From: Burkholderia gladioli
GTDB taxonomy: Bacteria; Pseudomonadota; Gammaproteobacteria; Burkholderiales; Burkholderiaceae
Reading direction: 5' to 3'
DNA length: 64,000 nucleotides
Assembly: GCF_000959725.1 (NCBI RefSeq)
Contig: NZ_CP009323.1
Coordinates: 744,001 to 808,000, forward strand
A model generated the notes under the pieces. That model was not told where the DNA came from and ran no database searches. It worked only from the letters and a program-made list of their open reading frames with translations. Position numbers and translations under genes: made by a program. This document shows, piece after piece, positions 41,358 to 50,867 of this stretch (its first letter is position 1; every line of letters begins with the position of its first letter).

Positions 41358-41936
41358 ATGCCCCTGATCGCCCTCAACAAGCCGTTCGGCACCATCTGCC
41401 AGTTCTCGGCGCACGAAACCCGCCCCTCGCTGGGCGACTGGGTGCGCACGCCCGGCGTCTATCCGGCCGGGCGGCTCGACGCCGACAGCGAAGGCCTGCT
41501 GCTGCTCACCGACGACGGCGCGCTGCAGGCGCGCATCGCCGAACCGCGTCACAAGCTGGTCAAGCGCTATTGGGCGCAGGTGGAAGGCACGCCCGACGAC
41601 GCCGCGCTCAAGGCGCTGGCGCGCGGCGTCGATCTCGGCGATTACGTGACGCGCCCCTGCCGCGCCGATTACGTCGAACCGCCCGAGACGCTGTGGCCGC
41701 GCAATCCGCCGGTGCGTTTTCGCGCCGCGATCCCCACCACCTGGATCGAGCTGTCGATCACCGAAGGCAAGAACCGCCAGGTGCGCCGCATGACGGCCGC
41801 GGTCGGCTACCCGACCTTGCGCCTGGTGCGCGTGGGCATCGGCGCGCTCGACCTGTTCGCGCTGGGCCTTGCACCGGGTGACACGCTCGCGCTGCCGCCG
41901 CGCGCGCCCTGGGACGGTTTTGCGCCCCACGCATGA
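41358..41936 (+). CDS. rluE: RsuA/RluE-family pseudouridine synthase
   Basis: A 192-residue pseudouridine synthase consisting of the catalytic domain only, without the N-terminal S4 domain of RsuA, which fits RluE (23S rRNA position 2457 in E. coli). The catalytic aspartate is in YPAGRLDADSEGLLLLT. The family also has LNKPFGTICQFS at the start and ITEGKNRQVRRMTAAVGYPT. The start MPLIALNKPFG was preferred; an ATG 13 codons upstream is possible. It diverges from icd. A 15-base perfect palindrome covers its stop codon. Confidence 0.85.
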   Translation: MPLIALNKPFGTICQFSAHETRPSLGDWVRTPGVYPAGRLDADSEGLLLLTDDGALQARIAEPRHKLVKRYWAQVEGTPDDAALKALARGVDLGDYVTRPCRADYVEPPETLWPRNPPVRFRAAIPTTWIELSITEGKNRQVRRMTAAVGYPTLRLVRVGIGALDLFALGLAPGDTLALPPRAPWDGFAPHA

Positions 41937-42138
41937 AAGTTTCATGACGTGCGTCAACCGATCCTCTCGACCGCCCGTTATCAGACGCAGATGCCGACCG
42001 AAGCTATCCGGCATTGGCGCCAAGCCGCGGTAAGCCTGGTCCTTCCAGACCGAAGCCGCCCGCAGCCGTGTCCGCAGCGCCAGGAAAAATTTCCTGTCGC
42101 GTCTGTCAACCGAAAGGTGGATGGCCTCGTTAGACGAA

Positions 42139-42168
42139 TTGACTCCTATGCCGGGTCATTTGGTTAAT
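42139..42168 (+). promoter_or_regulatory. Promoter of the small secreted protein gene
   Basis: TTGACT and GTTAAT boxes 18 bases apart, within an AT-rich tract that includes TTAATTAA. The expected leader is about 20 bases, leading into GAGGAAACACAAG before the ATG. Confidence 0.55.
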
Positions 42169-42192
42169 TAACTAAAGCTGAGGAAACACAAG

Positions 42193-42396
42193 ATGAACAA
42201 ACTGATCGCCGCTCTGGTCGCTGGCCTGTTCGCAACGGCTGCATTCGCACAAGCTTCGGCTCCGGCCGCTGCTCCGGAAGCCGCTTCGGCACCGGCCAAG
42301 AAGGCAACGCACAAGAAGCACGCAACGAAGAAGCACGCTTCGAAGAAGAAGGCAGCTGCAAGCGACGCAGCAGCACCGGCAGCTGCTTCGAACTAA
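42193..42396 (+). CDS. Small secreted Lys/Ala-rich protein
   Basis: A 67-residue protein with a clear signal peptide, MNKLIAALVAGLFATAAFA before QASAP. The predicted mature part of about 48 residues is built almost only from Ala, Pro, Lys, His and Ser, including KKATHKKHATKKHASKKKAA. It resembles short histone-H1-like basic peptides but is exported. It has its own promoter, a GAGG ribosome site and a good terminator, so it is a free-standing expressed gene. Its function is unknown; binding of nucleic acid, LPS or metals through the Lys/His repeats is only a guess. Confidence 0.85.
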   Translation: MNKLIAALVAGLFATAAFAQASAPAAAPEAASAPAKKATHKKHATKKHASKKKAAASDAAAPAAASN

Positions 42397-42449
42397 GTAA
42401 GCAGGCTGTAAGCAGCATCGGGGCCGGCAACCCGGCTCCCATGCCGTTG

Positions 42450-42487
42450 AAAGGCAGATCACCGCGAGGCGATCTGCCTTTTTGTTT
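42450..42487 (+). terminator. Terminator of the small secreted protein gene
   Basis: AAAGGCAGATC pairs with GATCTGCCTTT around a 10-base loop, then TTTGTTTT. Confidence 0.88.
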
Positions 42488-42613
42488 TGGCCACGCCCCA
42501 GGCGCGCCCGGCCGCGAAGCTTTCAGCGCGCTTCGAGGCGCGCATCCCCGCTGCACCGGCGCGCGCGCATCGCGTACCATGCAGCCCTCGATTACCCGTT
42601 CAGGAGTTCCGTC

Positions 42614-43132
42614 GTGCGATTCTCCCCGCGCTCTTCGCTGTCCCGCCTCGTGCGCCTTGCCGTGGTTCCCGTCGCGCTCGCGTTCGCCGCCGGCGGCATC
42701 GCGCCCGCCCTCGCGCAATCGAACGGCATTCCGCCGGGCGCGAAGCAGCCGAGCGAGTTCCCGCGCGTCAAGCTGCGCGCCGGCATGTACGTGATCGACG
42801 CGGCCGTGGCCGCCAACGAGGCCGATCGCGAACAGGGGCTGATGTATCGCAGCCAGCTCGCGCCGAACGAGGGAATGCTGTTCGTCTTCAACGAGAACGC
42901 GGTCCATTGTTTCTGGATGAAGAACACGCTGATCCCGCTGTCGATCGCCTTCATCCGCGCCGACGGCACCATCACCGACATCGACGAGATGCAGGCCGAG
43001 ACCACCGACAACCATTGCCCGCGCAACAACGGCGTCTATGCGCTGGAAATGAGCAAGGGCTGGTTCACGGCCAAGGGCATCAAGCCGGGCATGAAGCTCG
43101 ACGGCCTGCCGCAGCCGCAACAGCAGCAGTGA
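42614..43132 (+). CDS. DUF192 family exported protein
   Basis: A 172-residue protein with a GTG start preceded by AGGAG. Residues ~8-35 form a signal peptide ending PALAQS. The mature part is a DUF192 domain: EADREQGLMYRSQLAPNEGM, HCFWMKNTLIPLSIAFI and the final KGIKPGMKLDG. The family is widespread in bacteria and archaea, mostly exported; its role is not established. The gene stands alone between the small secreted protein gene and the EF-G paralogue. Confidence 0.88.
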   Translation: MRFSPRSSLSRLVRLAVVPVALAFAAGGIAPALAQSNGIPPGAKQPSEFPRVKLRAGMYVIDAAVAANEADREQGLMYRSQLAPNEGMLFVFNENAVHCFWMKNTLIPLSIAFIRADGTITDIDEMQAETTDNHCPRNNGVYALEMSKGWFTAKGIKPGMKLDGLPQPQQQQ

Positions 43133-43546
43133 GCGCGGCCGGCACGACCTTCTCGCAGCCCTTGTCGTCACTGTATACATCAGCAGCCCGTCGGCGCGAT
43201 CGCGCGCGGCGGGCCTGAAAATCGCGCGTGGCCCACGCCGGACCGGGGCTCTGCCCCGGCCCGAAACGTCGTCCCGCGCCGCCGTGCCCGCCCTGAATCG
43301 CCCAGAATCGTCTCGAATTCCCCGCTGAATGTCCCTCCGGCATCGCCCGCCGCGGCACGCCCGATGCGGCTTTCCGGCCGGCCGCCGCCCTCGCCCGCCA
43401 GGTTTCGCGCCCCCGCTTGAATCCCGGCCCGCGATCCCCACCTGCAAAAGCCACGAGCACAGGCTATGCTTGAAATCTCGAAAAAGTAGTCCCGGACCGG
43501 TCAATCTCGGCCGATCCGTACGTCCAGGAACCACCAGGAGGTTCAC
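43133..43546. other. 414-base gap ahead of the EF-G paralogue
   Basis: No gene is supported. A 16-base element, CTGTATACATCAGCAG at 43171-43186, looks like a LexA box (CTGT-N8-ACAG) with one mismatch in the right arm. A weak TATGCT -10-like box lies at 43465-43470 with no good -35. A strong AGGAGGT ribosome site closes the gap. Confidence 0.4.
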
Positions 43547-45658
<2,112 letters not shown>

Positions 45659-45713
45659 GGTCGGCCCGCTGATCGACACGGGGCGCCGCTCGCGGGCGGC
45701 GCCCTGAATTCCG

Positions 45714-45742
45714 AAGCCCGTCCCTGGTGGACGGGCTTTTTA
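45714..45742 (+). terminator. EF-G gene terminator
   Basis: AAGCCCGTCC pairs with GGACGGGCTT over CTGGT, followed by TTTATT. Confidence 0.9.
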
Positions 45743-45841
45743 TTGGGCGTGCCGCGGCGGCAAGGCGGTCGATGCCGCGACCGGCTCGGGCAGCGGATGG
45801 CGGCGGGCTCGCAGGGGCGCGCCGCGCTTCAGCATCGTGCT

Positions 45842-47161
45842 TCAGCGCCGCGCGGGCGGCTCGCGGGAAGCGGCCGAGGCCTGCCCGGCCGCCGGCTCCG
45901 AGGCGATCGCCTGCACCACGTCGAAGGCCTTGGCCGCCGCCGCGGCCTCGCCGTCGCGCGCCTGGCGCCGCATCGCGCGGATGGCGACCAGCGCGGCCGC
46001 CACGCCCGCGGCGGCGCCCACCCCGAGCGCCCAGCGCGGGCCGAAGCGATCGGCCACCCAGCCGACGATGGGCGCGCCGATCGGCGTGCCGCCCATCACG
46101 ATCGCCACCCGCAGCGCCGTCACGCGCCCGCGCATGCCGGGCTCGGTGGACAGTTGCATCAGGCTGTTCGAGGTATTGGTGATGGTCAGCGAGGCGATGC
46201 CGGTCACCACCAGCATCGCGGCGAAGATCCAGAAGCCCGGCGAGAGCGCCGCGCAGGCGCAGCCGAGCGCGAACATCGCCGAGCCGGCCAGCAGGGTGCG
46301 CAGGTTAGGCTGCTCCCGGCCGGCGGCCACCAAAGCGCCCGCAATGGTGCCGATCGCCATGATGGACGACAACAGGCCGAAGCCGCTCGCGCCGGCATGG
46401 AACACGTCCACCGCCATGGTCGAGATGAAGATCTGGAAGTTCAGGCCGAAGGTGCCGATCAGGAACAGCATGGCGAGGATCGCGATCAGGTCGGGCCGGC
46501 CGCTCACGTAGCGCAACCCGGCCGCGAGCCCGCCCTGGGCGCGCCGCGAACGCGCGCCCGGATGCTGGGCCGAGACGCGCAGCCGCGACAGCGACAGCAG
46601 CACCGCGCCGAACGACAGCCCGTTGATCACGAAGGCCCAGCCGGTGCCGACCGAGGCGATCACCACCCCGGCCACGCCAGGGCCGACCATGCGCGCGGCA
46701 TTGAACACGGTGGAATTGAGCGCGACCGCGTTGGGCAGGTCCTCGTCGCCGACCAGCGAGGTAACGAAGGTCTGCCGCACCGGCGCGTCGAAGGCGGCCG
46801 CGCTGCCGAACAGCAGCGCGAACACATAGACATGCCAGAGCCGCGCCACGCCGGTCACCACGATCAGGCCCAGCAGCAGCGCGAACAGGCCCATCAGCGC
46901 CTGGGTCACGCGCAGCAGCTTGCGCTGGTCGAAATGGTCGGCGGCGTAGCCGGTCCAGGGCAGCAGCAGCATCTGCGGCGCGTATTGCAGCGCCATCACC
47001 AGGCCCACCGCCGAGGCGTCGTGGCGCGTGAGCTGGGTCAGCACCAGCCAGCTCTGCGCGGTGCGCTGCATCCAGGTGCCGATGTTCGAGACCAGCGCAC
47101 CGGCCGCCCACAGGCGGTAGTTCGGATGACGCAGCGAACGGAACGAGCGGGCCAGGTTCAT
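45842..47161 (-). CDS. MFS exporter (EntS/MFS_3 type)
   Basis: A 439-residue major-facilitator protein with twelve hydrophobic segments. It starts MNLARSFRSLRHPNYRLWAA, characteristic of the EntS-like group. The GYAADHFDQRKLLR loop after TM2 is the MFS motif A region, and GWVADRFGPRWALG is its repeat in the second half. A long Arg-rich extension in frame upstream was rejected. A MarR-family gene lies 143 bases upstream on the same strand, suggesting that the regulator controls this exporter. Substrate unknown; EntS relatives export siderophores or drugs. Confidence 0.88.
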   Translation of the reverse strand: MNLARSFRSLRHPNYRLWAAGALVSNIGTWMQRTAQSWLVLTQLTRHDASAVGLVMALQYAPQMLLLPWTGYAADHFDQRKLLRVTQALMGLFALLLGLIVVTGVARLWHVYVFALLFGSAAAFDAPVRQTFVTSLVGDEDLPNAVALNSTVFNAARMVGPGVAGVVIASVGTGWAFVINGLSFGAVLLSLSRLRVSAQHPGARSRRAQGGLAAGLRYVSGRPDLIAILAMLFLIGTFGLNFQIFISTMAVDVFHAGASGFGLLSSIMAIGTIAGALVAAGREQPNLRTLLAGSAMFALGCACAALSPGFWIFAAMLVVTGIASLTITNTSNSLMQLSTEPGMRGRVTALRVAIVMGGTPIGAPIVGWVADRFGPRWALGVGAAAGVAAALVAIRAMRRQARDGEAAAAAKAFDVVQAIASEPAAGQASAASREPPARR

Positions 47162-47304
47162 CGCGGCTCCGGGCTGGCGGTGGACGTGCAGGCGACGGGA
47201 GCGCGGGAGGTGCAAGCGAGGGAAGCGACAACCGAACGCGGCGCGCGGCTGGCCGGCAAGCACCTCGGTACAGAGGAATCGGATCGCTCGCCGCGCCTCA
47301 TCGC

Positions 47305-47757
47305 TCAGTCCTCCGCGAGCCGCTGCAGCAGCGTGACGGCGGCAGCCAGCTCCTGGCGCTCGGCCGCCGACAGGCGTGCCTCGAGAGCGCGCCCGAGCCA
47401 ATCCTCGCGCGCCGCGCGGCTGGCCCGCAGGCGCTCGCGATAGACCTCGGCCAGCGCGATCAGCGTCTGCCGGCCATCCTGGGGATCGGGCGACCCCGTC
47501 ACGGCGCCGGCCGCCTCCAGCGCGGCGACGGTGGCGCGCATCGATTGCGGACGCACGCTCTCGGCGCGCGCCAGCGCGGAAACCGTGGCGGGACCGTCGC
47601 GTTCGAGGCGCAGCAGCACCGAGCGCTGCGAGGAGGTGAAATCGCCCGCGCGGCCCTGGTCACGCAGCCGGCGCATCAGCTTGCCGAGCGCGATGCGCAG
47701 CTCGCCGGCCAGATGCGCGGGTTCGTGCGGGGCGGGAGATGGGGAGACGGGGGACAT
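47305..47757 (-). CDS. MarR family transcriptional regulator
   Basis: A 150-residue winged-helix dimeric repressor. The HTH is in ATVSALARAESVRPQSMRAT, with the wing DPQDGRQTLIALAE, where MarR members have DxRxxxxxLT. The start MSPVSPSPAP was chosen over an in-frame GTG 12 codons upstream because a promoter-like box falls between them. It is followed by the MFS gene, so it probably represses itself and the exporter. The palindrome just upstream is a likely binding site. Confidence 0.88.
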   Translation of the reverse strand: MSPVSPSPAPHEPAHLAGELRIALGKLMRRLRDQGRAGDFTSSQRSVLLRLERDGPATVSALARAESVRPQSMRATVAALEAAGAVTGSPDPQDGRQTLIALAEVYRERLRASRAAREDWLGRALEARLSAAERQELAAAVTLLQRLAED

Positions 47758-47773
47758 GCGCGCAACGATAGCA

Positions 47774-47804
47774 TCTATACAGGAAAACTGCACAGTTAAA
47801 CTGT
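47774..47804 (-). promoter_or_regulatory. Promoter and palindrome upstream of the MarR gene
   Basis: Minus-strand TATAGA is a good -10 box about 17 bases before the MarR start. Its -35 position is overlapped by the palindrome ACAGTTAAACTGT (47792-47804), the size and place expected for an autoregulatory MarR operator. Confidence 0.5.
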
Positions 47805-47937
47805 AAAGCCTGTTTCGACGGCAGGGCCGAGCCGGTCCCTGCCCGCGATCACGCGCGCCGTGGCTCGTCCGGTCATACCGCCGGATTTTTGCTCATGTCA
47901 GAATCGCCGGCGTTCCCGTCGATCCTCTTCATCGATC

Positions 47938-48978
47938 ATGCCGACCCTGCCCAGCTCGTCCCGCCGCCAGTTGTTCCTGCTCTATGCCGGGCTGATCGGC
48001 GCCAACCTCGCCGCCTGGATCTGGGCGCTGGTGGTGCTGCACGACCATCCGCTGCTGCTCGGCACGGCCGCGCTCGCCTACGGCTTCGGCCTGCGCCACG
48101 CGGTGGACGCCGACCACATCGCCGCGATCGACACGGTCACGCGCAAGCTGATGCAGGACGGCAAGCGGCCCTTCTCGGTCGGCCTGTTCTTCTCGCTGGG
48201 CCACTCCACCATCGTGATCCTGGCCACGCTGGGCATCGCGATCTCGGCGCTGGCGCTGCGCTCGCGCTTCGACGGCTTCAAGGCCGTCGGCGGCACCATC
48301 GGCACGGCCGTCTCGGCGGGTTTCCTGCTGGTGCTGGCGCTGATCAACCTGGTGATCCTGCGCGACATCTGGCGCCGCTACCGTCGCGCTCGCGCGGCCG
48401 GCGCCGAAGCCGCCGCGCATCACGAGCACGAGGCGGGTAGCCATCACCACGCGCCGGGCGGCCTGCTCACGCGCCTGCTGCGCCCGCTGTTCCGCCTGGT
48501 CACCCGGAGCGCCCACATGTACCCGGTCGGGCTGCTGTTCGGCCTGGGCTTCGACACCGCCACCGAAATCGGCCTGCTCGCGATCGCCGCCGCGCAGGCC
48601 AACCAGGGCCTGCCGCTGCACGCGGTGCTGGTGTTTCCCGCGCTGTTCACGGCCGGCATGACCCTGATCGATTCGACCGACAACGTGCTGATGGTGCACG
48701 CCTATGGCTGGGCGATGGACGACCCGAAACGCAAGCTCGCCTACAACCTCAGCATCACCTTCGTGTCGGCCGCCGTGGCGCTGGTGATCGGCGGCGTGGA
48801 GGCGCTCGGTCTGGCCGCCGACAAGCTCGGCCTGGCGGGCGGCTTCTGGGATGCGATCGGCGCGATCAACGAGCGCTTCGGCGCGATCGGCTACGGCATC
48901 GTCGCGCTGTTCCTGGCCTGCTGGGTGGGCTCGATCCTGTTCCATCGCTGGCGCCGCGCCAGCTCGCAACTGGCCTGA
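47938..48978 (+). CDS. NiCoT-family nickel/cobalt permease
   Basis: A 346-residue inner-membrane permease of the HoxN/NixA/NicT family. The signature FGLRHAVDADHIAAIDTVTR carries the H-x4-DH metal site, and LGHSTIVI, GLLFGLGFDTATEIGL and STDNVLMVHAYGWA are the other family motifs. The central cytoplasmic loop is His-rich (HHEHEAGSHHHAPGG), a possible metal buffer. The start MPTLPSSSRR was chosen. It diverges from the MarR gene. No urease, hydrogenase or cobalamin gene is adjacent, so specificity between Ni and Co is open. Confidence 0.92.
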   Translation: MPTLPSSSRRQLFLLYAGLIGANLAAWIWALVVLHDHPLLLGTAALAYGFGLRHAVDADHIAAIDTVTRKLMQDGKRPFSVGLFFSLGHSTIVILATLGIAISALALRSRFDGFKAVGGTIGTAVSAGFLLVLALINLVILRDIWRRYRRARAAGAEAAAHHEHEAGSHHHAPGGLLTRLLRPLFRLVTRSAHMYPVGLLFGLGFDTATEIGLLAIAAAQANQGLPLHAVLVFPALFTAGMTLIDSTDNVLMVHAYGWAMDDPKRKLAYNLSITFVSAAVALVIGGVEALGLAADKLGLAGGFWDAIGAINERFGAIGYGIVALFLACWVGSILFHRWRRASSQLA

Positions 48979-49023
48979 CGAAGCCGGGCGGAGCGCCGCC
49001 GGGCCTCCGCGGCGCCGCCATCG

Positions 49024-49866
49024 CTAGAGCATCTCCAGCGCCCGCTTGGCGCGCGGCGGCTCGAAGGCCACGTCGAGCCGCGCCAGCGCCGCATCGTCGA
49101 GCAGCAGGTCCTGCGCGGCGCGATTGGCGCGAACGTGCTCGACCGTGCCCGCCTTCGGAATCGCCAGCACCTCCTCGCGCCGCAGCACCCAGGCCAGCGC
49201 CACCTGCTCGGGCGTGAGGCCGCGCTCGGCGGCGATCTCGTCGAGCACGGTGCCGCGCGGCAGCCGCTGGTGGTCGATCGGGCTGTAGGCCATGGCCGGC
49301 ATGCGATGCGTGGCCAGCCACGGCAGCAGGTCGAACTCGGGCCCGCGCCGCGCCAGGTTGTAGAGCACCTGGTTGGTCGCGCAGCCCGCGCCGCCCGCCG
49401 CGACCAGTTCCTCCATGTCGTCGGTGTCGAAATTGCTCACGCCCCAGTGGCGGATCTTGCCGGCCGCGCGCAGCGCCTCGAAGCCGGCCAGCGTCTCCTC
49501 CAGCGGCACGCCGCCGCGCCAATGCAGCAGGTAGAGATCGAGCCGGTCGGTGCCCAGGCGCTTCAGGCTGGCCTCGCAGGAGGCGATCATGCGACGGCGG
49601 TCGGCATTGTGCGGATAGACCTTGCTGACCAGGAACAGCTCGTCGCGCAGGCCGGCGATGGCCTCGCCGACCAGTTCCTCGGTGGCGCCCTCGCCGTACA
49701 TCTCGGCGGTGTCGATCAGGGTCATGCCCAGTTCGATGCCGGCGCGCAGCGCGGCGATCTCGGCGGCGCGGCGCGCCGGCCGCTCGCCCATTTCCCAGGT
49801 GCCCTGCCCGAGCTTCGCGATCCTCTCGCCGTCGGGCAGCGCGATCGTCGTGGTGGTACTGGCCAT
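49024..49866 (-). CDS. Aldo/keto reductase
   Basis: A 280-residue AKR barrel that would reduce carbonyl substrates with NADPH. The catalytic tetrad is visible: Asp and Tyr in IDTAEMYGEG, Lys in FLVSKVYPHN and His in YLLHWRGG. GVSNFDTDDMEEL and the C-terminal LAIPKAGTVEHVRAN cofactor site are present. The start MASTTTTIAL was chosen; an upstream extension crosses the divergent promoter. It is divergent from a GntR gene 170 bases away, which may regulate it. Physiological substrate unknown. Confidence 0.9.
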   Translation of the reverse strand: MASTTTTIALPDGERIAKLGQGTWEMGERPARRAAEIAALRAGIELGMTLIDTAEMYGEGATEELVGEAIAGLRDELFLVSKVYPHNADRRRMIASCEASLKRLGTDRLDLYLLHWRGGVPLEETLAGFEALRAAGKIRHWGVSNFDTDDMEELVAAGGAGCATNQVLYNLARRGPEFDLLPWLATHRMPAMAYSPIDHQRLPRGTVLDEIAAERGLTPEQVALAWVLRREEVLAIPKAGTVEHVRANRAAQDLLLDDAALARLDVAFEPPRAKRALEML

Positions 49867-49999
49867 CTCGTCCTCGCTGGTGATCCGGCAACAGGCCGGC
49901 TCGCCAGTGTAGCGAGGCACGCCGCGCGGCGCTCGCGCGCGTCCGGCATACGGACTATCACCGAGCCGGGCATCGCGAGCTATAACGGCGGCGCGCGAT

Positions 50000-50012
50000 G
50001 TCATAAAATGAC
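50000..50012 (+). promoter_or_regulatory. Operator-like palindrome before the GntR gene
   Basis: GTCAT-AAA-ATGAC, a perfect dyad overlapping a TAAAAT -10-like box, 24 bases before the GntR start. It is a plausible autoregulatory site in the shared divergent region with the aldo/keto reductase. Confidence 0.4.
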
Positions 50013-50036
50013 CCCACCCTGTTTCACACCTCCTTC

Positions 50037-50783
50037 ATGAAGCCACCGACGGAAGACCGCTGGCACGATCTGCGCCCCGACCCGGACAAGGACACGCCGC
50101 TCTACCTGCAACTCGCCCGCAAGCTCGGCGACGCGATCCACGAGAACCGCTGGGCGGCCGGCGAGGCACTGCCGTCCGAGCGCGTGCTCTCGGAGGCGCT
50201 GGGCGTGTCGCGCATCACGGCGCGCAAGGCGATCGCGCTGCTGGTCGAGCAAGGCCTGATCCGCCGCACCCACGGCGCCGGCAACTTCATCCAGCCACGC
50301 TACGAAGACCCGCTCTCGCGCCTGTCGAGCTTCAGCGAGATGCTGCGCCGCCGCGGCTTCACCCCCAGCTCGCGCTGGATCGCGCGCAGCGTGCAGCCCG
50401 CCAATCGCGACGAGGTGATCCAGCTCGGGCTGTCGCCGGCCGCCTCGGTGACGCGCCTGAAGCGCCTGCGCCTGGCCGACGACATCGTGATGGCGGTCGA
50501 GGATTCGACCTTCCCCGCCACCCTGATGCCCGACCCGGCCGCGATCGGCGATTCGCTCTACTCCTACCTCGAACAGCGCGGCACGCCGATCGTGCGCGCG
50601 CTGCAGCATTTCCGCGCCGTCAACGCCAGCGAGGAGATCGCCCGGCAGATGGGCATCGCCCCGCACGACGCGCTCCTGCTGATCACGCGGATCGGCTACA
50701 CGGCCGACCAGCGCGCCATCGAGCTGACCGATACCTACTGCCGCAACGACTACTACGACTTCGTGGTGGAGCTGCGCAAGTAA
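50037..50783 (+). CDS. GntR/HutC-family transcriptional regulator
   Basis: A 248-residue regulator. The winged helix is at residues ~20-85 (PSERVLSEALGVSRITARKA and the wing RTHGAGNFIQP). The UTRA effector domain follows (residues 95-240: EDPLSRLSSFSEMLRRRGF, ending AIELTDTYCRNDYYDFVVEL). UTRA proteins of this type sense small phosphorylated or amino-sugar-like effectors. Neighbours suggest the divergent aldo/keto reductase as a target; no sugar catabolic operon is attached. Confidence 0.9.
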   Translation: MKPPTEDRWHDLRPDPDKDTPLYLQLARKLGDAIHENRWAAGEALPSERVLSEALGVSRITARKAIALLVEQGLIRRTHGAGNFIQPRYEDPLSRLSSFSEMLRRRGFTPSSRWIARSVQPANRDEVIQLGLSPAASVTRLKRLRLADDIVMAVEDSTFPATLMPDPAAIGDSLYSYLEQRGTPIVRALQHFRAVNASEEIARQMGIAPHDALLLITRIGYTADQRAIELTDTYCRNDYYDFVVELRK

Positions 50784-50867
50784 CGCAATCGGCCGGCGCG
50801 CGGCGCAAGTTCCGTGCGCGCTCCCCCCGGTCGCGTCGGCGCATCGCGTGGATGCGCTCCCGCCATC

